A stretch of DNA of 11,257 nt from Haplosporangium gracile (GCA_015499985.1 JAAAUF010000987.1:3560-14816); one strand, 5' to 3'. Counted from the stretch's first letter, positions 1 through 9,138 are shown. Notes: generated by a model not told the origin, from the letters alone. Translations and numbers: made by a program.

Positions 1-450
1 CTGTCTATCATCTCTTTTTGCTCGCCTCTTGTTCTCGTCGAATATCTCCTTGTCTGTTGGCCACATCTCTTTTGTCCAGTCCTTCGTGCTTCCGTGCGTG
101 ATCTCTGTTCCCCTGCGATACAAGGGTCAAGTCATTCAGTCAGTCAGCCAGCCATCCCAGCCTGCTATTTTTTCTATCTGTCCGAGTTCAGCCCAAGCCC
201 AAACCAATCAACACTTCTGTCTTCCTTCACTCTCGTTCTCTTTACCTTGAATCACCCGCTCGCAGTGCCTTATTGTCCTATCCTCCCTAATCCTCATAAC
301 TTTGTAAATAATAGTTCGTGTGTACCATAACAATTCTTGATACGAATAAATAAAAAAATAAAAAAAAAAAGATTGCTTTATTATTTATCAAAGGGTGAAT
401 GAATGAAGAGAAAAAACCTCAAAGAACAAAAAGAAAAGAAAAAGGGTGGT
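1..450. other. Left flank: non-coding, includes 3' region of the lysyl-tRNA synthetase gene
   Basis: No convincing gene is visible. Positions 1-300 are pyrimidine-rich on the plus strand with a short degenerate CAGT/AGCC-type run near 135-165. The ORFs here are short and low in complexity. From about 300 the base composition switches to AT-rich. AATAAA-like signals occur on both strands (plus 345-350, minus 377-382), as expected where two transcripts end facing each other, so the left part may be the 3' UTR of a plus-strand gene outside the window. That is inference; the sequence would also fit a plain spacer. Confidence 0.5.
377..382 (-). terminator. Probable polyadenylation signal of the lysyl-tRNA synthetase gene
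   Basis: On the minus strand this reads AATAAA, about 70 nt downstream of the TAA stop at 451-453. A U-rich stretch follows in the transcript (the A-run at 351-370 on the plus strand). Position and context suit a cleavage/polyadenylation site, but fungal signals are loose. Confidence 0.45.
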
Positions 451-2966
451 TTACAGAGGGCGCATGGCAGGGAAGGCCAAGACCTCCTGGATACGGTGAG
501 AGTCCGTCAAGAACATGGTCAGACGATCAATACCCATACCCCATCCACCGGTAGGGGGGAGACCAAACTCCAAAGACTGGCAGAAGTTCTCGTCGATCAA
601 CTGGGCCTCATCATCTCCAGCAGCCTTGTCCGAAGCCTGCTGTTCGAAACGCTCACGCTGGTCAAAGGGATCGTTCAACTCTGTGTAGGCATTGCAAATC
701 TCCTTGGTGGCGACGAAGCACTCGAAACGCTCGCACAGACCAGGGACGGAACGATGGCTCTTGGCGAGGGGGGACATCATTTGGGGGTGACCCATGATGA
801 AGGTAGGACTGATGCACTCGACTTCGATAAAGTCTCCAACGAGCTTGTCGAGAAGACGGCCAGAGGTACGGGGAGCACTGCAGTCGACCTGGTGCTTGAT
901 GCAGAGATCCGACAAGAACTTAGTGGCCTCGGGAGTGTGGAGGGTATCTGCGGGAGGGAACTTGACGTTGAGCTTCTCCTCGAGGTACTCGATCATGTTG
1001 ATGCGTCTGAAGGGAGGAGTAAAGTCAATCTCCATGGCGGGACCGTCCTTGCCCTGAGGGTGGTACACAATCTTGGTGTTGCCGGTGATGGCCTTGACCA
1101 TTCCGACGAGGAGAGCCTCGGTCATCTCCATGACATCAAACATATCGGCATAGGCCATGTAGAACTCTGCGGTGGTGAACTCGGGGTTGTGGGTCAAGTC
1201 CATCGACTCGTTTCTGAACTGACGACCAATCTCGTACACACGATCCAAACCTCCAACAACGAGCATCTTCAAGTACAACTCGGGGGCGATACGCATGTGG
1301 AGCTCCTGGTTGAGGTCGTTATGATGGGTGACAAAGGGCTTAGCGGTGGCGCCTCCGGCAATCATGTTCATCATGGGGGTCTCGACCTCCAAGAAATCCT
1401 GATCGTCCAAGAACTTGCGGAGGTAGTTGATGATCTTGGCGCGGGTCTTGAAGATGTCACGGACGTGGTTGTTCATGATCAAGTCCAGGTAACGCTGGCG
1501 GTAACGGGACTCCTGGTCCTTGAAACCGAAATGAGTAGTGGGCAACATGCGCAGACAGGGCGAGAGGAGGGTGATATCCTTGGGGAAGATCGACAACTCT
1601 CCGTCACCACCCTTCTTGGGCTTGGTGCGACCAGCAACACCACGAACACCAACAATGTCTCCACGGCGGAGCGAGTCGTGGACCTCGTTGAAGTCACGCT
1701 CGGAATCCTGGGCCTGGGCTGTGATCTGGATCTTGACACCGTCCGAGTGGAGGTCGTAGAAGCGGAGCTTGCCCATGGTGCGCATGTTGTGGAGACGACC
1801 GGCAACCGTGACAATCTCCTCCTCGACATCACCAGCCTTCAAGCCGTTGTACTTTTCGATGAATGCGGGCACCGAGATCGAGACCTGGAACTTGTGGGGG
1901 TAAGGGTAGGTCTCCTTGTTGGCGCGCAAAGCATTCACCCTCTTCGAGCGGATCTCAAAGTATTGCTAGATGGTCATGAGGGAAAGAAGACAAAGGATGA
2001 GTTAGCCTTTTTGTGACCTATGTTCTCCTTTTTCTTCATGCTTTCGCCGTGTTTTCCCACAACCCGATCTCCCATTTGCCAAATTCACAGCCTTGCTGTC
2101 TGATCAACAATAAGGAACTGGTTCTTGTTATCGTTTTGTCAGTGGAATGCACAACATGCCAGTTGATAACACAATAAGATGCCTGGTCACAATCAATTGT
2201 AAGAAGCACGACTGCGTTTGTTGCTCTCTTTTGTCCGCTCCATTCACTCTATGTTATCTCCTTAGCCCGCTCTTCTTTCCCCAATGGCATAGCATATCCA
2301 CGTATCATGCTGTCTGATCAACATAAAAAGAAAAAAGAAATTGAAAGCTTACGTTGGGGTTCAAGTTCTCCTCCTCCTCGGCGGCAGAGACCTCCTTAGT
2401 CTTCTTGGCGGCAGACTCGGCGGGAGCGGGGGCGTTGGCAGCCTTCTCGGCCTTCTTGGCCTCCTTCTCTCTGTTCTTCAGACGCTTCTTAAGCTCTCTA
2501 TTGTTAATTGGGTTTTGACATGTCCGTAAAGTGAAGGAAGGAAGTGAGGAAGTTAGTTTTCTGAGGGTGCTTGTTTTGAGTAATAAAGGTATCAGTACAC
2601 GCATGATCCCTCCTGTTGTTGTTTTTTTGATCCTTTAAAAGTCACTATGTTCTTGATCGCCTTTATCGAAAGGGACCAAGTCGAGGGTGAGGATATTTAT
2701 GAACCGCTTCGTTGTTCCAAGCCTTTCCTTTCTCTTTATTGCTCTGAAGAACAAAAGCAAGAAAGAAAAAGAAACAGGTTGCATCAACAACGCAACGAGA
2801 TGCAGCATCATAAGCTAGGAGAGCTGATTCGTCCTGAAGAAGCCAAAAAAGAGAGAGGGGAAAAAGAGGAAACGTACGACTTGGAGATCATCTCTCCGGT
2901 GACTTCGTCCTTGTAGAGCTTGACCTCCTCAGCGGCGGCGGGGGCGGGTGCGGCAGTATCGGCCAT
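451..2966 (-). CDS. KRS1: Lysine--tRNA ligase, cytosolic (class II lysyl-tRNA synthetase), 3 exons
   Basis: Charges tRNA-Lys with lysine using ATP in the cytosol. My exon model on the minus strand is 2966-2878, 2497-2353 and 1965-451, giving 582 aa, close to the known yeast and human enzymes. Junctions are GTACGT...AATAG and GTAAGC...TCTAG; the reading frame closes exactly and restores the family-typical sequences ISKSELKKRLK and [13 protein letters not shown]. The ATG at 2966 follows a CAACATC leader. Residues 30-60 form the lysine-rich helix typical of eukaryotic LysRS (tRNA binding). About 127-212 is the OB-fold anticodon-binding domain. The class II core has motif 1 near 263-277 ([10 protein letters not shown]), motif 2 near 321-349 ([12 protein letters not shown], then [11 protein letters not shown]) and motif 3 near 552-570 ([15 protein letters not shown]), with the motif 2 and 3 arginines present. 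I see no mitochondrial presequence, so another gene or transcript form should serve mitochondria. Nothing suggests a defect. Confidence 0.96.
1966..2352 (-). other. Intron 2 of the lysyl-tRNA synthetase gene (387 nt)
   Basis: Donor GTAAGC at 2352 and acceptor TAG ending at 1966, with CTAAC about 35 nt before the acceptor as a good branch site. It carries a perfect 16-nt direct repeat (2094-2109 and 2308-2323). No coding content is seen. Confidence 0.9.
2498..2877 (-). other. Intron 1 of the lysyl-tRNA synthetase gene (380 nt)
   Basis: Donor GTACGT at 2877 and acceptor ATAG ending at 2498; it splits serine codon 30 as TC|A (phase 2). It is long for a fungal intron but has no visible gene, RNA or repeat inside. 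Confidence 0.9.
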
Positions 2967-4518
2967 GATGTTGATGTGTTGGTGGGTTGGTTGGTTGGCG
3001 GTGATGGGAAAAGAAGAAAAAAGAAGGAAAAAAAAAAAGAGTTTTTTTTTTATTGCGGTCCTGTAAACAAAATAAAAAAAAAAAAGGCCGCCTGTCCTAT
3101 TTGACGGACCCGCTTTTGATCGAGATGCGATTTCCTGACTCAACTTCTGGTTGGAGCAAAGCCACCAAGAAATTTTATGCTTTTTTCAGGTCCTGTGGTG
3201 AATGGATTGGAGTTGTATGCATCTGGCATGCACATTAGACACATACAGGAGACACTAGGGAGATAACACAAGCAGGAACAATGAGAAATTGAGAATTGAC
3301 TAGAACATGACATGCTATGGCACAACCCGCTGTCACCCTGTTAAAAAAAGAAAAGAAAAAACTTGGCCATGTCTATTATGGCATGTGGGAAAGTAGCAAA
3401 GTAACAAAGGAACCACACAGCAGAGAACGACAGGTACAAAAAAAAAAGAACGCCGCCAAAAAAACCCAACGAAAACAGTCCCCGAGTTGGCTCCCTTTCC
3501 GATGGAGAGATTATCAACAGAGAACACAAAAATCATAAAAAGGCCGACTGACACCCCCTCTTCCCCCCACCCACGCGCACCTTCAGCTCTCTTTTCTCTC
3601 TTCTTTTCGTTTTCTTACTTTAGGAAGTTTAGGGTTTCTTTTTTTTGATCTAGACCTTGGATTGGGTTGTGCTCTTATGGAAAGGAGAGAAAACGAGAAA
3701 AGAGGGGCCCAATCTGGGGGTATTGTTGCTGTATTGCTAAGAGATTGATATGTCAAATTAAATCCAAACACCAGCGGACAAATGAAATGGAAGCAGGCAA
3801 GAATGAGGCTAGAAGCATCGATCGACGACAACATCAGCGACAGAGCATGGATGGCCAATTGAGCATTCAACATGGAGGGAGATAGATACCCTGAAGAGCA
3901 AACAAAAGGAGAAAAAAAACCAAAATTACGAAACTGAGAGAGAGTGAGTGTGGAGATGAAGAAAAGAAGGAGAGAGGATAGAACGAGGGTGATGAAGAAG
4001 GAAGAAAGGAAGGAAGGAGGATGAACACTAATCGTTCACATTGTGCAATCATTGTTATTTTTGGCTTCCCGCCCTCTTCTTTAACAATAATGCCTGTCAG
4101 CTCAGCGCCTTTGCTGTCGTTCTCTCCCTTTCCCTCTCTCTCTCCCTCTCTCTGACTGCCCTTCATAATTCAACACGAAGCAAATGGTACTTTCAAAAAT
4201 AGGATCTGCCTTCCTTTCACTTTCTATTTTAATTGTAATTGCTGTCTACAACGACACCCACTCGTTAACGAAGAAAGCCATGAAGGCGTTCGTTGTTCAA
4301 GTTCAAGAATTAGTTTGCCTGGTTGGTTCATTCGTCCTTTGTCTTTCTATAGTCATTCATTCGTGCGTTCCTGATCTAAAGGCATAGTACGTACATAGTG
4401 GTGAGCAGATATTGTAGGAAGAGTACATGTGCATAGCATTCATACACTCACAAAAACTGATTAATGCCCGAGAAATATACCTTCACTCTTTTCTTACCCT
4501 ATTCCTCACTCAACGGCA

Positions 4519-4567
4519 ATTAGCCATTAGCCATTAGCCATTAGCCATTAGCCATTAGCCATTAGCC
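4519..4567 (+). repeat. Tandem repeat, 7 perfect copies of ATTAGCC
   Basis: Seven exact 7-bp units fill 49 bp, ending directly before an ATG that is not a supported start. A relic unit (ATTAGCT) lies at 4591-4597, followed by an eight-unit CT run (4596-4611). It lies about 490 bp upstream of the zinc-ribbon gene. The unit is not the common fungal telomere repeat TTAGGG. Confidence 0.95.
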
Positions 4568-5014
4568 ATGTTATCGATTGCCCACAAGCCATTAGCTCTC
4601 TCTCTCTCTCTCCCTGTTCGTCGTCGCTGTTGCTGCTTCTTCCTCCACTCCGTCCATCTCTGTTGTTTATATGGCGGAATATCTCTCCTCCTCTTCCTTC
4701 GAGCGAGTGTGCTTATGCGCTTAGCTCAGATGGTGATTTGTGTTTGTGTGTTCGTTGGCCAGGTATCCCTTTCCTCGTTGTTTTCATCTCCCTTCTCCTC
4801 TCCTCTGTTTGGCTCTTTAACCTTTTTTTTAATTTTTAATTTTCACTTCCTCTTTTTCCGCCGTCCCCTTTCCTTCCTTCTCTCTTTCTCTTCCTCTTCC
4901 TCTTTGTTTGCCACCATCCCTCCTTCCACCCTTCCAGATCTACTCTCATTTTCTTCCATCATTCTCATCGACAACAACACACCCGCACTCTTTCTCGATC
5001 ATACCCTCTACTAA

Positions 5015-5022
<8 letters not shown>

Positions 5023-5045
<23 letters not shown>

Positions 5046-5046
5046 C
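5023..5046 (+). repeat. (AC)12 microsatellite in the zinc-ribbon gene leader
   Basis: Twelve perfect AC units end 7 nt before the ATG at 5054, directly after a pyrimidine-rich tract. It probably lies within the 5' UTR. Length variation there would change the leader, not the protein. Confidence 0.9.
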
Positions 5047-5053
5047 GTACGCA

Positions 5054-8000
5054 ATGGACACCGACAAGGTCTCGGCCGCAATGGGCAACTACATGCTGCA
5101 GGGTTGGGTAAGTGGAAAACGTTATATGGTTTTAGCAACATCATGGGGCAACCCGGAGATAACTAACACACACTCTCGTCGTCCTCTTTGACATGTAGGC
5201 CATGCTGAACGATGGTTGCCCGGATTGCAATGTAAGTTGTGAATCGATGGATTCCGGTTTTGCTGCATCCTTTGGGTCTAGCGCCTTTCAAAACGTCGTT
5301 AGTCTCGACACTAAGGATGAAGGAAGACAAGAAAGGCTCACGTTTTCTGTGTCGCTGTCAGGCGGCTGTCTCTTTTTCATTCTCGCTTACTGAGAGTGAG
5401 AGTGTTGAGCAAAAGAGTGGAGTTGGGGTGTGAAGTGAGCAAACAACAGTAGAAACTCCTACTATTACTCCCTATCTTCTCCTTCTGCCCCAACGGCCAA
5501 CAGGCAGATGAATGACAGTCATCATACCCAGCTATCCCTGTTTTGTCCCTTTATCGTGTGTTATCGTGTGTAACCAAAGACACTCCTGCCGCCTAAAAAC
5601 AAAGCGAGGAAATCAAGAAGGAGCCCGATCATCTTTTCTCTTTCATTCTTTTCATTCTTTTAACATCATCACTCTTACTTACTCTCTCTACTTCTTCTCT
5701 TCATCAACTGGTTAGACACCGTTGATGCGCAATCGTGAAGCAACTAGTCAGATCTGTGTCAACTGTCAACTCAACCCCCCCGTCGACCCCGAGGAAGTCT
5801 CAACTACAGCTACTACAACACCAGCACCAGCATCTCCACCAGCACAACCAGTCGTTCTCCTGTCTCCTCCACCTGCAGTTGCAGTTGCAGCCATGTCAAC
5901 GCCTGCCCCCACCTCTGCCCTTCCTTCCCTTCCTTCAACCCCTGCCCCAGGACCCCTCCGCCCTCCTTCGCCTCAAAACCATCGATCTTCGACTCTGGAT
6001 CCCATGCTCGAAGCTCGTCGCGCTCTTCGTCCCGTTGGCGCAAGGAATGTTGGAGGTGCTCCTCCTCAACCACCTTCGACTCCTCCCCCTCGCGCAACCA
6101 CCCCTCTGCCAATGCCTCCAGGAACCCCTCCTCCTCCTCCCACCGGAGCAAAGATTATTTCCGGACCATTGGGTCTCAAACCCGCAAATATCTCCAGACC
6201 TCTTGGTCCTCCCCCAGCTGCTCCTACGAACCCTCCTCCTGCCTTGCCCCTGGCCCCTCCTCCACCTGCTGGCACTTTGATCCCGACACCCGTGCCAAGG
6301 GATATGAAGCGTTCGCCTCAAAGCTCAGTCATTCTCTCAGGCCCTATTCTGCCACCCTCAACCCCTCCACCTCCCCCACCATCTGCCATCATGTCGGGAC
6401 CTCTTCCTAGCCCTCCTACTGGTCCAATTCCTCCCATTGCGACTGAATCTACTGCAACCGAGGTCTCGGAACCCGCTGCCACTACTGCCCCACAACAGGA
6501 TGAGGAGACAACCGAGGCTGCCAATACCACGACTGATGCTACTACGAACGAGGAGCCAGTTGAGGAACAAGAGCAACACGTCGAGGAGATCGAGAGCGAG
6601 GTCACTGTTGAGGCTTTCGAAGTGGATGAGCCAGAAGCAGATACTCAGAGTCTTTTGGAGGTTGAGCAGCCAACTGAGACTGTTCAGGAGCAGGCTCAGG
6701 AACCGATTCAAGAACAAGAGCAGGCCGTGGTCCAACCTCAAGAGCAAGAAGAGAAACAAGAAGAAGAACAGCAACAACAGCAGGAGGCAACACAAGAGCA
6801 ACCTCTCGAGCAGGCTCAGGAGGCTGAAGACGAGGATGACGATGTCGATGATGGCGACAAGACTGGTGTCGAGAGCGACGACGATTTTGAGGATGCTGAG
6901 GAGGAAGTGTTCAAACCCTCGGAGGACGAAGTCAAGGAGCGCGAGTCCAAGCGTGAGCAGAGCGAGCGTGCTTCCCGTTTGATCGGCCAAAAGATGCTTC
7001 AAGGATGGGCCATGTTGCAAGACCCCTGTCCCAACCCCTCCTGTCACGGCGTAAGCTCCCTTATCCGACGTAATTTTTTCTAGGTGAGCATATTTTTGTT
7101 TAACCTCAACATGGATACTAACCTCACTGAACGTTCATTATGAACTGATAGGTCCCATTACTGAGAAATCGTGAAAAGAAAGAGTATTGTGTGGTGTGCG
7201 AAAACTACTTTCAGAGGGAGCAGGATCTCGAGCACGGAAAGTACACGATCATCAAACCTGAACCTGTTTCAGCACCTCTGCCTCCTCTTCCACCGGCACC
7301 TACCACCTTGCCCCCTCCCCCTCAGACACCTTCGCCTGCCCTCCCACCACAACACCAGGCTGTCTCTTCAGTGACATCTCCCAGCATCAGAGCATCATCT
7401 CCTTTGGCCAGTCCCTCGCTAGGTCGCAACCAGCGCGATTCTACCGGAAGAGTTTCTGGCTCCATCATTCTCCCCCCTGCCGCCCCTATGCCTTCCAGCC
7501 TCACATCTGCCAGCCAGCAGATTCTCGGCAAGCACCATAGCGAGGATCTTGATGTAAGCTTTTGACTTTTATTTGTTATCATTGTTTTGTATTTATTGCT
7601 TGTGTGACCTGGCGCTAATGGTATAATTTATTTCGTGATTAAATTATTTAGAAGTTGGCTTCAGAGGACGAAGAAGCACGCAAACATATTCAGATTATCC
7701 GCAAGGGAGGCGAGTACTCGAATAGATCTCTCCCACCTGTCCCTTCTGGTCCAGCCCCACCAGCAGGATCGCGCCCCACATCAACCTACTCGAACTCATC
7801 AGAATACCATCCTTCCGAGGGCGAGCGCCCAGAGCAGAAGCATATTCGCCCTCCTCGCCACAACAACCCTTACCACCATGCTAATGGACCCAGTCACCTT
7901 CATCAACAGCAGCATCAGCATGCGTCTTTGAACGGAACTGGATCTGAACAACAACAATACAACGGAGTTGCTCCTCCACCACCAGCGCCACTTTCGCCCG

Positions 8001-8173
8001 AGGTGCAAGCATTAGTGGCGGCAACACACAAGACCATGGCGACGATCTTGGTCAAGTTGGAGGCACATCGCCTCGCCTTGGAGGTCGCTGAGAGTCCCAA
8101 GGAGTGCCAGGTGCTGACTGCCCAGATCAAGGGACTCATGGAGTGCTTAAAGGCCTGCCGCGAGACCCTTTAA
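5054..8173 (+). CDS. Double p27-type zinc-ribbon protein (ZNRD2/SSSCA1, Sjogren/scleroderma autoantigen 1 family), 5 exons
   Basis: Exons 5054-5107, 5199-5231, 5716-7050, 7152-7553 and 7652-8173, all joined in phase 0 with GTAAG donors and TAG acceptors; 781 aa. Residues 8-50 form a p27 zinc ribbon: MLQGWAML, Cys25-x2-Cys28, PLMRNRE, Cys43-x2-Cys46. A second copy is at about 425-495: MLQGWAML, Cys467-x4-Cys472, PLLRNRE, Cys487-x2-Cys490. Between them lie a proline-rich stretch (about 65-270, with PPPPP runs and repeated SGPL/SGPI) and a Glu/Gln then Asp/Glu-rich acidic stretch (about 275-432). A second Pro/Ser-rich linker (about 505-720) precedes a helical tail (722-781) resembling, from memory, the C-terminal helices of human ZNRD2. 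The human protein is about 200 aa with one ribbon, so this one is far longer and duplicated. I infer a scaffold or adaptor, location unknown; family function is poorly defined. No signal peptide or membrane segment. Confidence 0.9.
5232..5715 (+). other. Intron 2 of the zinc-ribbon gene (484 nt)
   Basis: Donor GTAAGT, acceptor GTTAG; much longer than the gene's other introns (91, 101 and 98 nt). It contains a perfect 10-bp tandem duplication (5551-5570) and TTTCATTC-type runs near 5640-5660. Retaining it would add about 50 codons and then a stop, removing almost the whole protein. No gene inside is supported. Confidence 0.88.
7117..7123 (+). other. TACTAAC branch site in intron 3 of the zinc-ribbon gene
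   Basis: A perfect match to the fungal branch consensus, 28 nt before the acceptor TAG ending at 7151. It supports the intron 7051-7151 and thus the joining of both halves of the second zinc ribbon. Confidence 0.85.
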
Positions 8174-9027
8174 ACAATTTTTTTTTCATTCTTTTCAGCC
8201 TTCATTTCCTCCTTTCTTTCATTCTTATGACAGCACAGACTGACGGATGCAGTATGCATTCCAGCTGTGCGACATGACCCCTTCCTGGCTTTACCGTTAA
8301 GCCATCTTGATATCCTCTTCCTTGCCTTTCTTCACGACCTTAGAATTCGTTTCTCATAAAAAGAATACAATACTTCATACTTTGTTGTTTCGATCGTATT
8401 ATTTTGATTATGTTCATTTATTGTTATCACTCTGTGTATTATTTGCTATCGTTCCGGGCATGCAGTATGGAAATACCTATCAATTGAGACACAGGCACAA
8501 AGATTAGTTTGTGTTTCGAGAATAGCCAGTGAAGAGAAATCACTTTGTTATATAGGAGGTTGCTTCAGATCAAGGAAGGCACGTTTGTTTAATCAACATT
8601 GTTGTTTAGACGCGGAATAACGATACATCATAAGCAGGTTGGAGGGATGGGATGTGGTTATAGGTATGGGTATGGATTGAAGATAAAGGATTAATGAATA
8701 AGGTGGAGTTATTACCTTTGTGGTTTGCTATCACAATTGTCAGGAGTAGTTGCTATAGATGGTATATAAGAGGAGAAGGAAGGTGCAAAGGGGAAAGAAA
8801 CAAAGAAGAATAAAAAAAATGTTTGTAAAGCATAAAAAAATCAAAACAAGCGCTGATCGAAAAAAATAATAATGAAATATATACGTCACAGTACAAATTA
8901 ACGCGTGTAAATCTTACTGACACATGCGCCCATCCATGGTGCGACATTTTTTTTTTTTCTTTTGTGTCTTTGCTTCTTTTCGCACTTCTTCCCACACTTT
9001 CTTGCGCTATCTCTCTCACTCTCACCC

Positions 9028-9066
9028 CTTCTTCTTCTTCTTCTTCTCCTTCTTCTTCTTCTTCTT
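9028..9066 (+). repeat. CTT-rich trinucleotide run in the acetyltransferase leader
   Basis: Nearly pure CTT units with one CTC interruption, within the pyrimidine-rich leader about 165 nt upstream of the ATG. It is probably a transcription-start-associated pyrimidine tract that has expanded. Confidence 0.85.
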
Positions 9067-9116
9067 TCACTTGCATAACAAAGAAAAGCGACGTTTGTCC
9101 AATATTTTTTCCACAC

Positions 9117-9138
9117 ACATACATACATACATACATAC
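9117..9138 (+). repeat. ACAT tetranucleotide microsatellite
   Basis: About five and a half ACAT units after a short CA run, roughly 90 nt before the acetyltransferase start and probably within its 5' UTR. Confidence 0.85.

Larger units (their letters stand above)
2967..5053. promoter_or_regulatory. Long divergent intergenic region between lysyl-tRNA synthetase and the zinc-ribbon gene
   Basis: About 2.1 kb without a supported gene, holding the 5' regions of both flanking genes. Next to the synthetase start, the minus strand reads as T-rich and pyrimidine-rich, then CAACCAACC repeats and ATG. Before the zinc-ribbon gene, 4590-5000 is strongly pyrimidine-rich on the plus strand, followed by an AC run and ATG. 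In between, 3925-4020 is purine-rich and 4119-4155 pyrimidine-rich on the plus strand, with another pyrimidine block at 3550-3610. A 67-codon ORF (4184-4387, plus) encodes two hydrophobic segments; its support is too weak for a gene call. No tRNA A/B-box pair or other RNA gene was recognised. Confidence 0.6.

Noticed and set aside
403..2016. 537-codon plus-strand open frame opposite the lysyl-tRNA synthetase
   Set aside because: It is the exact antisense of a conserved, codon-biased exon; its translation is Val/Leu/Asp/Glu/Gly-rich with no recognisable family. Long antisense frames are a by-product of C/G-ending codon bias.
2967..3143. In-frame N-terminal extension of lysyl-tRNA synthetase as a mitochondrial presequence
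   Set aside because: The frame is open upstream of the ATG at 2966, but the upstream start would be TTG at 3143, no ATG was found, and much of the extension translates T-runs.
3583..3873. 96-codon minus-strand ORF with hydrophobic stretches
   Set aside because: Half of it translates pyrimidine-rich low-complexity DNA, the tail is a Lys/Arg run from an A/G-rich tract, and there is no splice or family support.
4519..4567. ATTAGCC array as an internal telomere repeat
   Set aside because: The unit differs from TTAGGG-type repeats in sequence and length and is a single short array inside a gene-bearing region.
4568..5014. 148-codon plus-strand ORF upstream of the zinc-ribbon gene
   Set aside because: Its Ser/Leu/Phe-rich translation comes from a pyrimidine-rich promoter/leader tract (CT and TTC runs), with no domain-like segment.
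6358..7047. 229-codon minus-strand Leu-rich ORF looking like a membrane protein
   Set aside because: It is the antisense of CAG/GAG-rich codons in exon 3 of the zinc-ribbon gene, which read as Leu and related residues in reverse.
8763..8770. TATATAAG as a confident TATA box for the acetyltransferase gene
   Set aside because: It lies about 460 nt upstream of the start, far from the pyrimidine-rich likely start region, and the surrounding sequence is AT-rich; kept only as a possibility in the spacer description.
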